From DYGT01 sp964607795 (GTDB lineage Bacteria; Patescibacteriota; Microgenomatia; UBA8517): a DNA stretch of 13,055 nt. Numbering within the stretch: position 1 is the stretch's first letter; every line of letters begins with the position of its first letter. The notes under the pieces are model-generated. The model searched no databases and was not told the DNA's origin. It saw only the letters and a list, made by a program, of their open reading frames with translations. The stretch spans positions 1 to 13,055 of the forward strand of contig CAZSLA010000025.1 in the NCBI GenBank assembly GCA_964607795.1, written 5' to 3'. The translations under genes were made by a program, and so were the position numbers. Below are positions 1 to 7,868 of this stretch, piece after piece.

Positions 1-1489
1 ACCCATCCCCCTCACTCCACTGGTCCCTGGGGGATACCCCTGCCCAGGGTTCAAACTCATGGTAAAACTCTCCAATGGTTTCACCATCTGTAAGTTTTCT
101 TTTGGAAAGGTTGGTAAGTGGACCAAAGCCCTGGTTGTTAATGGATACCTCAGGATTTTGAAAATCAAACCTTCCATACTCACCCATGACAATGTTACCC
201 TTTAACCTTACCTTCTCCCCACTGGACTCTGGTGGGTAGTGGACAGTGAAGTTTGGGGTGGAGATGGCTTCATAGTTATCAAAGATGAGGATACGGCGGT
301 TTCCGTCGTCAGCAACAAACAATTTATCTTTGTATTCAAAAATAGCTATTGGATCTTCAAAACTATTGGCTTTAGGTGAAGACGAAGACGTAAAAGTCAT
401 ATCAGGCTGGCCTATTACTGCATCTGCAAGTGCCCCATTGATGGTGGGGATGGAGTTATATATCAAGACACGTTGATTTCCACTATCAGCAATAAACAAC
501 CTATTCTTGGTTGTGAAAACGTCTGACAAATACCGAAAGGTCCCTGCTGAAACAGGGAGAGTGCCTTGTGTAGTAAAATCAGGTTGGCCGAGGACCATGT
601 CTGCTGGTTGTCCATTAGTTGTTGGTTTGGAGTTCCAAACTAAAACACGGTGATTTCCACCGTCTGCCACATACAGCCTACCGTTACTCCATGACAGCCC
701 ATATGGAAAAGAAAGTGTATTGGCATCCTCGTTATTACTTCCATCTCTATTTTTTTGACAAGAAGTAAAATTACTTTGGCCAAGGACTAAATCAGCAGAG
801 GCATTGTTAGTGGTAGGGATGGAGTTGTATACCAAGATGCGATGATAATAATGATCACCAATATATAACCTTTGGCCATCATATGCCATTCCTGCTTTAT
901 AAGTTCCTAAATATCCTAATCTATTCGCTGCACACGCAATAGTTCTACTTGTGAAATCCTGTTGCCCAATGACCACATCTGCAGAAGCATTATTGGTGGT
1001 TGGAACGGAGTTATATACCAAAACACGTGCATTTACACCATCAGCAATAAATAGTTTATTTTCTGCACAAAAAACACCCACGGGCTTATTAAGTGTATTT
1101 GCTTTTCTACTACCTCCTTGATCACCTGAATTACTGGTAAAATCAGGCTGGCCAATGACTACATCAGCCGAGGCATTGTTAGTAGTTGGGATGGAATTAT
1201 ATACCAAGACACGGTTATTGTAATATTCTGCTACTATTAATTTTCCACTACAGATTGTTGCAGACATTGGCCCATTTAAAGTATTAGCTCCGGGAGAACC
1301 GCCCTGGTTTGCCAGGCCACTGGTAAAGTCAGGTTGGCCGATGACCACACTTGCAGGCATGTTGGTGTAGTAGGCAGAAGCTACTGACCAATGGCTGGCA
1401 ACAAATGAATAAAAAGTAAAAAAAGAAAAAAGAAATACAAAAACTTTTAAGATACTATGTGGCTTGTGTATTATATTTAAATCTAGCAA
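1..1489 (-). CDS. Secreted NHL-repeat six-bladed beta-propeller protein (C-terminus beyond the window)
   Basis: The minus strand is open from a TAA just upstream of 1509 down to base 1, about 496 codons, with no stop. An N-terminal hydrophobic stretch (about residues 16-31, VFVFLFSFFTFYSFVA) ending near ASA-YY looks like a signal peptide, so the protein is probably exported. Six repeats of about 60 residues follow. Each has ADVVIGQPDFTS, then a variable loop, then KLFIADGxNxRVLVYNS, then IPTTNNASA. This is the NHL blade pattern, and six blades make a closed propeller. After blade six comes a segment of about 90 residues that I do not recognise (containing VRLKGNIVMGEYGRFDF), cut by the window edge. 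NHL propellers usually bind protein, RNA or glycan; no catalytic residues are visible. There is no in-frame ATG before M44, which would remove the signal. I chose TTG at 1489-1487, but the exact start is uncertain. The gene lies 98 bp downstream of the glycosyltransferase operon on the same strand. Confidence 0.88.
   Translation of the reverse strand, partial: MLDLNIIHKPHSILKVFVFLFSFFTFYSFVASHWSVASAYYTNMPASVVIGQPDFTSGLANQGGSPGANTLNGPMSATICSGKLIVAEYYNNRVLVYNSIPTTNNASADVVIGQPDFTSNSGDQGGSRKANTLNKPVGVFCAENKLFIADGVNARVLVYNSVPTTNNASADVVIGQQDFTSRTIACAANRLGYLGTYKAGMAYDGQRLYIGDHYYHRILVYNSIPTTNNASADLVLGQSNFTSCQKNRDGSNNEDANTLSFPYGLSWSNGRLYVADGGNHRVLVWNSKPTTNGQPADMVLGQPDFTTQGTLPVSAGTFRYLSDVFTTKNRLFIADSGNQRVLIYNSIPTINGALADAVIGQPDMTFTSSSSPKANSFEDPIAIFEYKDKLFVADDGNRRILIFDNYEAISTPNFTVHYPPESSGEKVRLKGNIVMGEYGRFDFQNPEVSINNQGFGPLTNLSKRKLTDGETIGEFYHEFEPWAGVSPRDQWSEGDG
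390..1370. repeat. Direct DNA repeats of about 180-190 bp encoding the NHL blades
   Basis: The blade junction recurs at DNA level. On the plus strand the unit reads roughly tcaggctggccaatgac, then a run coding for NNASA and IPTT, then ggagttatataccaag. Copies of the second element begin near 451, 629, 817, 1004 and 1191, and copies of the first near 397, 578, 774, 960, 1144 and 1330. The best-conserved part spans the end of one blade and the start of the next; blade centres differ. This fits internal gene duplication. It is not a CRISPR array, because the spacers are coding and the unit is far too long. Confidence 0.8.
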
Positions 1490-1509
1490 ATGCTTTGTGC
1501 CTGTGTCAA
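1480..1509 (-). promoter_or_regulatory. Possible promoter for the NHL gene
   Basis: On the minus strand a perfect TTGACA (1509-1504) is followed after 18 bp by TAGATT (1485-1480). A separate TATAAT lies at 1475-1470 but has no good -35. The proposed TTG start lies inside the 18-bp spacer. If this promoter is real, translation must begin further downstream at a non-ATG codon. If the TTG start is right, the promoter lies elsewhere. Confidence 0.3.
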
Positions 1510-1587
1510 GAGGATTTTAGTACATATGCCTGCGAGTCTCTTTTATTTTTTCACGAGGAATTTTTACCAAAAACAGCTTTATTTTAG

Positions 1588-2343
1588 CTATACTTTGTAT
1601 TTACCCTGGAGAGCATTCAAACGGACTTTGACAAGGTCGCGGATACCCTGCCAGGCATCCCGGAGGGGGTGAACTCTTTTGGTCTCCTGGTGGTGCCATT
1701 CTACTAAAACCTCAGAAACTTTAAGCCCGAGCTTCCTGGCAACATACAAAACTTCCAAGTCAAATCCCGCTGTCACTGCCGCGCCTTTGATTTTTTGCTC
1801 CTCAGAAAAAATCTGCAAACGCTTAAAAATCTCCTGGGCTGCCGTGTCCTTGAAGGCTTTGAAGCCACACTGGGTATCGCGGTGGGGAAGGCACAAAATG
1901 ATAGTGCGGAGAAGGGCAAAACCGTAGGCCATGGCTTTACGCACCAAGGGGGCGCCCTCTCTGCCCTTTCTGCTTCCAATAACCACGTCATAGCCCTTGT
2001 TAAACTTGGGGATGAACTTATCAAATTCGCTCAAGGGCGTCGCCTGGTCCATGTCTGTAAACAAGACAATCTCTCCTTTTGCCTTGAGCATGCCGGCAAT
2101 TACCGTGCCCCCTTTACCCCTGTGGGGCTCGGCAAAAACATAAAAGCCGCGGTGCGCTTTTGCAAATTTGCGCGCCTCGATAAGCGTATTGTCCGTGGAT
2201 TCGTCATCAACAACCAGCACCTCCCAGGAAAATTTCCGGCGCGAAAGGTAGTCATACACTTTTTCCAGTGAACCATTTTTAATATTCTCAGCCTCGTTAT
2301 AAGCGGGGATGACTACGGAAAGATAAGGAGGTTTATTTGCCAT
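1588..2343 (-). CDS. GT2 glycosyltransferase, dolichyl-phosphate beta-glucosyltransferase (ALG5)-like
   Basis: A GT-A fold family 2 enzyme of 251 residues, predicted to move a hexose from a nucleotide sugar to polyprenyl phosphate on the cytosolic membrane face. Visible motifs are VIPAYNE (11-17), VVDDEST (44-50), RGKGG (75-79), the metal-binding TDMDQATP (96-103), GSRKGREG (123-130) and DTQCGFK (156-162). The DTQCGFK and MDQATP variants are typical of the ALG5 / DPG-synthase branch rather than DPM1. I see no transmembrane helix, which is normal for soluble or peripheral members. A TTG start at 2379 would add 12 residues and overlap the upstream gene. The ATG at 2343 places the conserved core right after the start, as in relatives, and leaves a 19-bp gap after the upstream stop. 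It is the last gene of the six-gene operon. The sugar identity (Glc, GlcNAc or other) cannot be told from the sequence. Confidence 0.9.
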   Translation of the reverse strand: MANKPPYLSVVIPAYNEAENIKNGSLEKVYDYLSRRKFSWEVLVVDDESTDNTLIEARKFAKAHRGFYVFAEPHRGKGGTVIAGMLKAKGEIVLFTDMDQATPLSEFDKFIPKFNKGYDVVIGSRKGREGAPLVRKAMAYGFALLRTIILCLPHRDTQCGFKAFKDTAAQEIFKRLQIFSEEQKIKGAAVTAGFDLEVLYVARKLGLKVSEVLVEWHHQETKRVHPLRDAWQGIRDLVKVRLNALQGKYKV

Positions 2344-2362
2344 TTTAGTAATTGTAATCGTT

Positions 2363-3829
2363 TCAGCGGGTAAAACCAAACATGGGATCCATCAGATTGG
2401 CATTTTTCCCTTCACAGCTTTTTTCAATGCTTTTTTTATTATAGCGGCCATAATCAGGATAAATAAGTCCGAGTGCCCCGAAAGATTTGTCTATTCTATC
2501 CACTTCGATGTGAGGAAAAACAATGGTGTAAACGGGGCTTTGGCTAGAGGGTTGATTAACATGCAGGTCGTGCAAATAAAAAATGTAGCGGTACCCCAGT
2601 TCATAGCCGGGCCTTGTGATATAAGAAACAGCCACGCAGGGATAATTATGAAGCTTGGCATCGGAAGCAATAAATCCCGCCAAAGCGTTTTTGTGCACAT
2701 AGCCACTCTCGTTTACCGGGTGATTAGAAAAACGCATCAGATTAATACTTATAAAAGCAACAAGCAGGCTGTAGACCAAAAATCTATTGCGCAGAAATAC
2801 AAAAGCAAGGCCAGCGCTTAGACCCAAAATCCACACGACCACCATACCATTTAAATAATATTCAGAAACGTTTATGGCATTGATAGTAAAAAAGGCAATA
2901 TACAAAAACAGCCAAAGGCTGAGCAAAAAGGCGAGCTTTGGCTTGATGATTTTTGTAAGTATTGAAAAAGCCAAAAAACCAAGAATCAGCACATGTGCCC
3001 ATAAATCCGGCACATTAAAGATACTTCCCCACAGTAAATTCCTAGCATTGGTATTAATGATCTGCATGAGCCGGTCAAGGCGTGAAACCAGTGCTATGCT
3101 AGAGGCCGCTGTGCCGCTTGAAAAAATTGCCTGTGTTTGCATAAATCCGTGCCTTATTTCAAAAAGAACATAAAAGCTCATAGGTATGAGAAACATAAGC
3201 GCAAAATAGGCCAAATTTTTTGCTTTAATTTTTTGTCTGGCCAGGACCAAAGCAAACAAAAACACAGGCACAACTACCATAAGCCCCATGTTTATGTGCC
3301 ACACCAGGCCAAATAAAAGCCCGGCCATGGTAAAGGCTGGCTTTTGCTTTTTTGCAAGTACCAGATACAAGGCATATAAATACCAGATGCTCCACAAATA
3401 AACCGGCATCGTCGGCACAACTTCACGGTCGGTAAAAATTATCACATAAGAAAAGGCATAGATGATGGAACCGATGAGGCCTGCGTTTTTATTGATAATT
3501 CGCCAAAAAACAAAATATATACTCAATACGGAAAACATCCCCAGTATGGTAACCAGAAGAATACCGCCATAAGGCTGGCCGCCGAAAAGCAAATAAAAGG
3601 GAATTAATAAATAATAAAAAATGGGGCCGATAAAAACTCCGTGAACGGATGTCTCCTGGCCGATCAGGCGCAAGTGCCCGTTTTTAACCACATCCAAGAA
3701 AAACCACGACGCCAAATCCTGGTCGTGGGCATAGTAATAATAAGCAAGCGGTTTATACACTCTTAAAAAAAGCGCTGCAAGGATTATCAGCAAAAATAAA
3801 CAGTCTATTGTTCGTAATTTTTTCTGCAT
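2363..3829 (-). CDS. GT39-like (PMT/ArnT-type) integral membrane glycosyltransferase, paralogue 3
   Basis: A 488-residue GT-C protein with about ten or more hydrophobic helices. It is expected to transfer a sugar from a polyprenyl-phosphate donor on the outside of the membrane. The first extracytoplasmic loop holds the acidic motif HDQDLASW (35-42). Next comes the subfamily signature GQETSVHGVFIGPIFYYLL (57-75). Helix-loop features such as FTDREVVPT (132-140) occupy the place where the paralogue at 6319 has YSRSSWNPN. A soluble C-terminal tail of about 110 residues includes GYELGYRYIFYLHDL. The first loop reads DQD where the classic form is DEGRD, so the catalytic acid arrangement differs from the other two paralogues. 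The gene starts 14 bp after the stop of the preceding paralogue and has no strong ribosome binding site. The family assignment is firm; acceptor and sugar are unknown. Confidence 0.87.
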   Translation of the reverse strand: MQKKLRTIDCLFLLIILAALFLRVYKPLAYYYYAHDQDLASWFFLDVVKNGHLRLIGQETSVHGVFIGPIFYYLLIPFYLLFGGQPYGGILLVTILGMFSVLSIYFVFWRIINKNAGLIGSIIYAFSYVIIFTDREVVPTMPVYLWSIWYLYALYLVLAKKQKPAFTMAGLLFGLVWHINMGLMVVVPVFLFALVLARQKIKAKNLAYFALMFLIPMSFYVLFEIRHGFMQTQAIFSSGTAASSIALVSRLDRLMQIINTNARNLLWGSIFNVPDLWAHVLILGFLAFSILTKIIKPKLAFLLSLWLFLYIAFFTINAINVSEYYLNGMVVVWILGLSAGLAFVFLRNRFLVYSLLVAFISINLMRFSNHPVNESGYVHKNALAGFIASDAKLHNYPCVAVSYITRPGYELGYRYIFYLHDLHVNQPSSQSPVYTIVFPHIEVDRIDKSFGALGLIYPDYGRYNKKSIEKSCEGKNANLMDPMFGFTR

Positions 3830-3843
3830 GTTAAAACTTTAAA

Positions 3844-5367
3844 TTATTCTTCTTGCCGCAGGCGGCTACGTTTCTCAACCGTGATCCCGCCAAAGCGCAC
3901 GGATTTTTCCACTTTACTGATCCCGGCTTGCCGGTCAAGCCAAGCTTCAAGCCTTTCCGGGTGGGGAGGGTCTACTTCATAAAGCGTGTACAAAGTGCTT
4001 TCAAGTCCGCTACTTGGAATTTTGTTATACCGGTTGGTACCACGCCAGGTAAACAAATAATCGTAGGCGTGGGGGATAACCGGTGGCACATACACATCCA
4101 CATTAAAAGGCATGTTACCTACGTCCTCATAAACCCAATCAACTGCCTGAAGCTCGTTTTTCAGGGCTACGGATTGCTCGCCTTCTAGATTAACGGTAAT
4201 TCTTGACCAAGTCACCGGCAGATTATTTTTTAAGACCGCAAAAAGAAATATGACAACAAATGCTTTACCCAAAGGATTTTGCCAAGCTCGGCCTAAAACC
4301 ATGCCAACTAAAAGTAAAAAAATCAGATAATAGCCGGTCAGGTAATAATCATAGATATTTCCATAATTACCTTGGAAAAACAAAAGCCCCAGCATGAGCG
4401 AGACAAGAAAAATAATGAGGATTTTGACTCCGGCATTTTTCCATAAGTCTTTCAAGTAAAAGATAAAAAGGGCCGCAAGCCCCACCAAAAGACCTACTTC
4501 AAAATCTTTCCTCCAATGAAAAAGCTTGTTGGTGAAAACATCCCAATAAAAATCAAGCCGGGCTGTGAGCACATCCCCGAAAGATACCTTGAAGCTGCCG
4601 CGCTCAAAAAGAAAACTTTTTAAGTTTGTAAATATAACGCTCTGGTGCCGGATATCAAAAATTATCAAAGGCAAAACCGTAAGTACAAATAAAGATCCAG
4701 AAGCAAGCCAGATTTTTTTTGTGGGCAAATGCTTTCGTTGCCAAAGGGCGATTACAAAAACGGCAGGGTAATAAAAAAGCTCGCCACTTGAGCCAAAATG
4801 AAACAGGCTTAAGCCCAAAAGCAAGGCCACTGCAGCCCAGGCCCAACGCTTACCTTGGGTAACCAGGTAAAGGCAGCTGATCAAAAGCATGCTGATAAAA
4901 AGCATGGGCGTGGGGTTACTGAGCCAACGAGCCGCAAGGACAATATAAAAAGAAAAGCTCGCCAAAAAAACGGCGATCAAGCCGGCTGAGCGTGACTGAG
5001 TTAGGCTTGCATACACATACATTATGCCGAAAGCCAAAATTGTAAGCAAGGATAAAAATATTGCCGGCCAGACAGGATTGCCACCACCAAGCCAGTAAAA
5101 GGGCATAATAAGGTAATAATAAAAAGGCCCCCTAAAAATGCCTGCAATGCCCGTGGTCGGCCCAACCAAAAAAAACTTACCTTCGTGCAAAAAGCGCCAG
5201 ATGACCATGGCATCACGGCCTTGATCAAAGTAAAAGCCCAAGACCTGATGGGCGCGATAAACCTGCAAAAAAAATCCGCTTGCCAATGTGATGGCCAAAA
5301 GCAAATAAAGCCTAGGGTGACTGCGAATTTCTTGTTTTATGTTTGCAAACATCTTGTACTTGGGCAT
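3844..5367 (-). CDS. GT39-like (PMT/ArnT-type) integral membrane glycosyltransferase, paralogue 2
   Basis: A 507-residue polytopic GT-C enzyme. The first loop carries FDQGRDAMV (DQGRD at 48-52). The shared signature GPTTGIAGIFRGPFYYYLIM follows, then many hydrophobic helices, an IIFDIRH junction typical of the subfamily, and a soluble C-terminal domain containing PFNVDVYVPP and HAYDYLFTW. It probably uses a polyprenyl-phosphate sugar. The start is unclear. A TTG at 5391 gives 515 residues, the ATG at 5367 gives 507 and the ATG at 5352 gives 502. Every option overlaps the 3' end of the DHH gene (stop at 5312) by at least 41 bp, which suggests translational coupling. I prefer 5367, where a weak GAGA lies a few bases upstream. 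It is the fourth gene of the operon's five-gene core between the two GT2 genes. Confidence 0.87.
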   Translation of the reverse strand: MPKYKMFANIKQEIRSHPRLYLLLAITLASGFFLQVYRAHQVLGFYFDQGRDAMVIWRFLHEGKFFLVGPTTGIAGIFRGPFYYYLIMPFYWLGGGNPVWPAIFLSLLTILAFGIMYVYASLTQSRSAGLIAVFLASFSFYIVLAARWLSNPTPMLFISMLLISCLYLVTQGKRWAWAAVALLLGLSLFHFGSSGELFYYPAVFVIALWQRKHLPTKKIWLASGSLFVLTVLPLIIFDIRHQSVIFTNLKSFLFERGSFKVSFGDVLTARLDFYWDVFTNKLFHWRKDFEVGLLVGLAALFIFYLKDLWKNAGVKILIIFLVSLMLGLLFFQGNYGNIYDYYLTGYYLIFLLLVGMVLGRAWQNPLGKAFVVIFLFAVLKNNLPVTWSRITVNLEGEQSVALKNELQAVDWVYEDVGNMPFNVDVYVPPVIPHAYDYLFTWRGTNRYNKIPSSGLESTLYTLYEVDPPHPERLEAWLDRQAGISKVEKSVRFGGITVEKRSRLRQEE

Positions 5368-6322
5368 GGATTTTCTCAAGAGCTTGGTCAAATGGCAAAC
5401 CCGTCACTTTACCTGCCGCTGCCCAGCGGTGGCCTCCACCGTCCAATCTTTCGGCAATTTCAGAAACATCAATACCGCTTCTGGAGCGGAGGCTCACGGA
5501 CACATAGCCGGCGTTTTCTTCAACGATTACCATGCCGAAATGAGTATTATCAACGCTTTGAAAAAGCATGTCTGCAATTTCGGATTTGCTGCCCACAGGC
5601 CGGCCGTACTTGGCAAAAATATCAGCCGTAATAGCGGACCAAACGTACAAAAATTCTTCATTTATTTGCATACGTCCTAAAATCTCTCCCCACAATTTAA
5701 CCGAGTTTAAGTCATAATTTTGATACAAATTACTTATGATTTTATTTTTGTCGGCGTTTTGCATCAAGACCAAAGCGGCTCTGAGCGTATCTGCACCTGC
5801 CTCGGGAAAGCGGAAAGCGCCCGTATCCCCTATTATTCCTGCCAAAAGGGGAGTGGCTAGAGCTTCCTGCTTAAGATCCACATGCCAATCATTAAACAAA
5901 TTAAACAAAAGCTGACAATTTGCCCCAATATCCGGATCGATTAAATTAATATCCCCAAAGTGGGTATTAGTTTTGTGGTGGTCGATAACTATCATTTTTA
6001 TTGATGGGCGTGGCATAGTTGAGTCCGCAGCCACGCGCTGCCAGCTGGAACTATCCATACAAAGCATTACATCCCACGCACTAAAATCAAAATTACGAAA
6101 TGCCACCTCTTTAATCTCACCATATGCCCCCAAAAACTTAAGAGAGTTGGGCAGTTTATCCGCGCAGATAACGCTTGCCTCTTTATTCCACGTAAGCACA
6201 AGTTGACGCATAGCCTGGGCGCTTCCCACACTGTCAGCATCCGGCCGGCTGTGACAGCTCAAAAGTATCTTTTTGCTCTCCTCAAGCGCTTGTTTTAGCT
6301 CCTCGGAATGTGGGTAATTCAT
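5312..6322 (-). CDS. DHH/DHHA1 phosphoesterase, NrnA/RecJ-like
   Basis: A 336-residue cytosolic phosphoesterase, close to the usual length of NrnA-type enzymes. These degrade short oligoribonucleotides or dephosphorylate 3'-phosphoadenosine phosphate, and related proteins hydrolyse cyclic dinucleotides. The metal-binding set is intact: SCHSRPDADSVGS (22-34; H24, D28, D30), MDSS (D90), IDHHKTN (D114-H116) and IGDTGAFRF (D166). The C-terminal DHHA1 substrate-binding domain carries GGGHRWAAAG (295-304). The start codon overlaps the stop of the upstream GT39 gene as ATGA, with AAGAAGAG just upstream, one of the few plausible ribosome binding sites here. Its last codons overlap the next GT39 gene. 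The tight overlaps on both sides mean it is co-expressed with the glycosyltransferases, although nothing in the family predicts a role in glycan synthesis. The substrate is not determined. Confidence 0.93.
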   Translation of the reverse strand: MNYPHSEELKQALEESKKILLSCHSRPDADSVGSAQAMRQLVLTWNKEASVICADKLPNSLKFLGAYGEIKEVAFRNFDFSAWDVMLCMDSSSWQRVAADSTMPRPSIKMIVIDHHKTNTHFGDINLIDPDIGANCQLLFNLFNDWHVDLKQEALATPLLAGIIGDTGAFRFPEAGADTLRAALVLMQNADKNKIISNLYQNYDLNSVKLWGEILGRMQINEEFLYVWSAITADIFAKYGRPVGSKSEIADMLFQSVDNTHFGMVIVEENAGYVSVSLRSRSGIDVSEIAERLDGGGHRWAAAGKVTGLPFDQALEKIHAQVQDVCKHKTRNSQSP

Positions 6323-7866
6323 GGCTCTTCTTGAGGCTCCGTGTGAACCAGTTTAAAAACTGTAACTCCCTCGACCTGCCAGGCCTTTTCAATCTGAGAC
6401 CAGCCAAAATTTGCAACCCCTGCTTTGGGGTTGTGCGTGGGGTCACACTCACTTTCCGGTTTTTCGCATACCACAAACAACTGATTTGTTATGGTTCTAT
6501 CCGCTTGTAAAGGGTCTATATCAACCACGCCAGTCCTCCACTTTTCCAAAAAATATTGGTAAGCATCCTCATAATTGCGCTCGGCAATAACAGCCAGATT
6601 AAAGGGTTCACCACTCGCCTCTTGGCTAATGGCATCTGCCACCTGCGCAGTCCGCCGAAGCTGATAATTGGGAGGGTCTTTAAGCGGTAAATTGGCCAAA
6701 TTTGCCCAAGTAATGAAAATAATTGCCAGTCCGGCAAGCCAAAGACCGCGGATTTTGTGACTGTCGATCACACGCCCAAGCATCGCCCCCACAAGCAAAA
6801 ACGGAGCCGGATACAAAAAACCAAAGTAATGGTCATAAATATGTTGCTTGTAAAGGCCCAGGCCCAAAAGGCCAAAGCCCACCCAAAGGAATAAAAGTAA
6901 GTACACAGATTTTTCTTTTAGATCAGGGGTTATCTTTTTATTTTTACCCATCACCCACACGCCTAAGCCGATAATGCCCATGGCCACCCACTTGCCTACA
7001 ACTTCCACCCTGCCGGCAACAATCCTCGTAATAAACTGCTGCCAGAGTGGCCACAGTTGAGGGATGGCATTCCACGGCCGGGCCGAGACCGTAGTTTGGC
7101 GCACGGCAAAAAAAGTCTTGATTGCGTGGAAATTAATAAAATTATGTCGAAGATCAAAAATCACAAGCGGCGACATGAGGAAAGCAAAGATTAAAAATGC
7201 AAGCACTGAATAGCGAACGTAAATAAGAGATTTCTTTAAACGCCTGGCATTGAACAAAGCCAAAAGCCAAACGATCCCGAGCGCAGGAGCCAACAAAAGG
7301 CCCAAATAATGCGATTGCAAAACAAAGGCCAAAGCAATTGCCATTACCATAAGCCACGGGAATTTTTTTTGCTCCCAAACTTGCCAAGCAGCATAAAAAC
7401 ACATTAGGGCAAAAAACGGCATGACGTTCGGGTTCCAGGACGAGCGCGAGTAAATAATTACTGTCGGGGAAATGCTATACAAAAAACTTGCTATAAGGCC
7501 TGCTTTAGGGCCAAACCACACTCTGCCCACCCACCAAATAAGAGCCACGGTCAAAACACCCAAAAGGGCCACAAACACCGAAGGCCCCACAGGAGAAAAA
7601 TTTGCAAACAAAAGCGAGGGGGCAATCAAATAATAATACAAGGGCCCCAGATACATATTGCCGATTGAAGTCCCGGGCCCGATCAAAATGGGGTCAAAAT
7701 TAACAAGAAGGCGTCTGACAATAATTGCATCTCTACCCTCATCGCCCAAAAAGGTCATGTATCCGGCAATTTTATACAAGCGCAAAAAGGCGGCAACCAA
7801 AAGGATCAGGCCTAGGACTAATACCTCGCGCTTATTGTGGTTATAAAATCTTTTTATTTTTCGCAT
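6319..7866 (-). CDS. GT39-like (PMT/ArnT-type) integral membrane glycosyltransferase, paralogue 1
   Basis: A 515-residue polytopic GT-C protein with a short basic N-terminus (MRKIKRFYNHNKRE) before the first helix. It is the most canonical of the three paralogues. The first extracytoplasmic loop has FLGDEGRDAIIVRR (DEGRD at 42-46), matching the DE-containing catalytic loop of PMT/ArnT-like enzymes. GPGTSIGNMYLGPLYYYLI (63-81) follows, then YSRSSWNPNVMP, VIFDLRHNF and a C-terminal soluble domain with PFNLAVIAERNYEDAYQYF. It is predicted to transfer a lipid-linked sugar on the outer membrane face to protein or glycan. The start is 2 bp after the stop of the upstream DPM1-like gene, and its stop overlaps the DHH start by 4 bp. 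The sugar and acceptor cannot be inferred. Confidence 0.9.
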   Translation of the reverse strand: MRKIKRFYNHNKREVLVLGLILLVAAFLRLYKIAGYMTFLGDEGRDAIIVRRLLVNFDPILIGPGTSIGNMYLGPLYYYLIAPSLLFANFSPVGPSVFVALLGVLTVALIWWVGRVWFGPKAGLIASFLYSISPTVIIYSRSSWNPNVMPFFALMCFYAAWQVWEQKKFPWLMVMAIALAFVLQSHYLGLLLAPALGIVWLLALFNARRLKKSLIYVRYSVLAFLIFAFLMSPLVIFDLRHNFINFHAIKTFFAVRQTTVSARPWNAIPQLWPLWQQFITRIVAGRVEVVGKWVAMGIIGLGVWVMGKNKKITPDLKEKSVYLLLFLWVGFGLLGLGLYKQHIYDHYFGFLYPAPFLLVGAMLGRVIDSHKIRGLWLAGLAIIFITWANLANLPLKDPPNYQLRRTAQVADAISQEASGEPFNLAVIAERNYEDAYQYFLEKWRTGVVDIDPLQADRTITNQLFVVCEKPESECDPTHNPKAGVANFGWSQIEKAWQVEGVTVFKLVHTEPQEEP

Positions 7867-7868
7867 TT

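Noticed and set aside
390..1370. CRISPR-like array
   Set aside because: The repeats are imperfect, the period is about 185 bp and they encode NHL blades in a continuous frame.
1561..1587. Terminator after the ALG5-like gene
   Set aside because: Only a 4-bp AGCT/AGCT stem can form before a short T run, which is too weak to call.
1795..2271. A 158-residue plus-strand ORF
   Set aside because: It lies wholly antisense to the GT2 gene with its intact motifs, and the product shows no family features.
2344..2379. TTG start adding 12 residues to the ALG5-like protein
   Set aside because: The added residues are not part of the GT2 fold and would overlap the upstream stop. The ATG at 2343 gives the expected N-terminus.
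5185..5631. A 148-residue plus-strand ORF spanning the DHH/GT39 junction
   Set aside because: It is antisense to two well-supported genes and has no conserved motifs.
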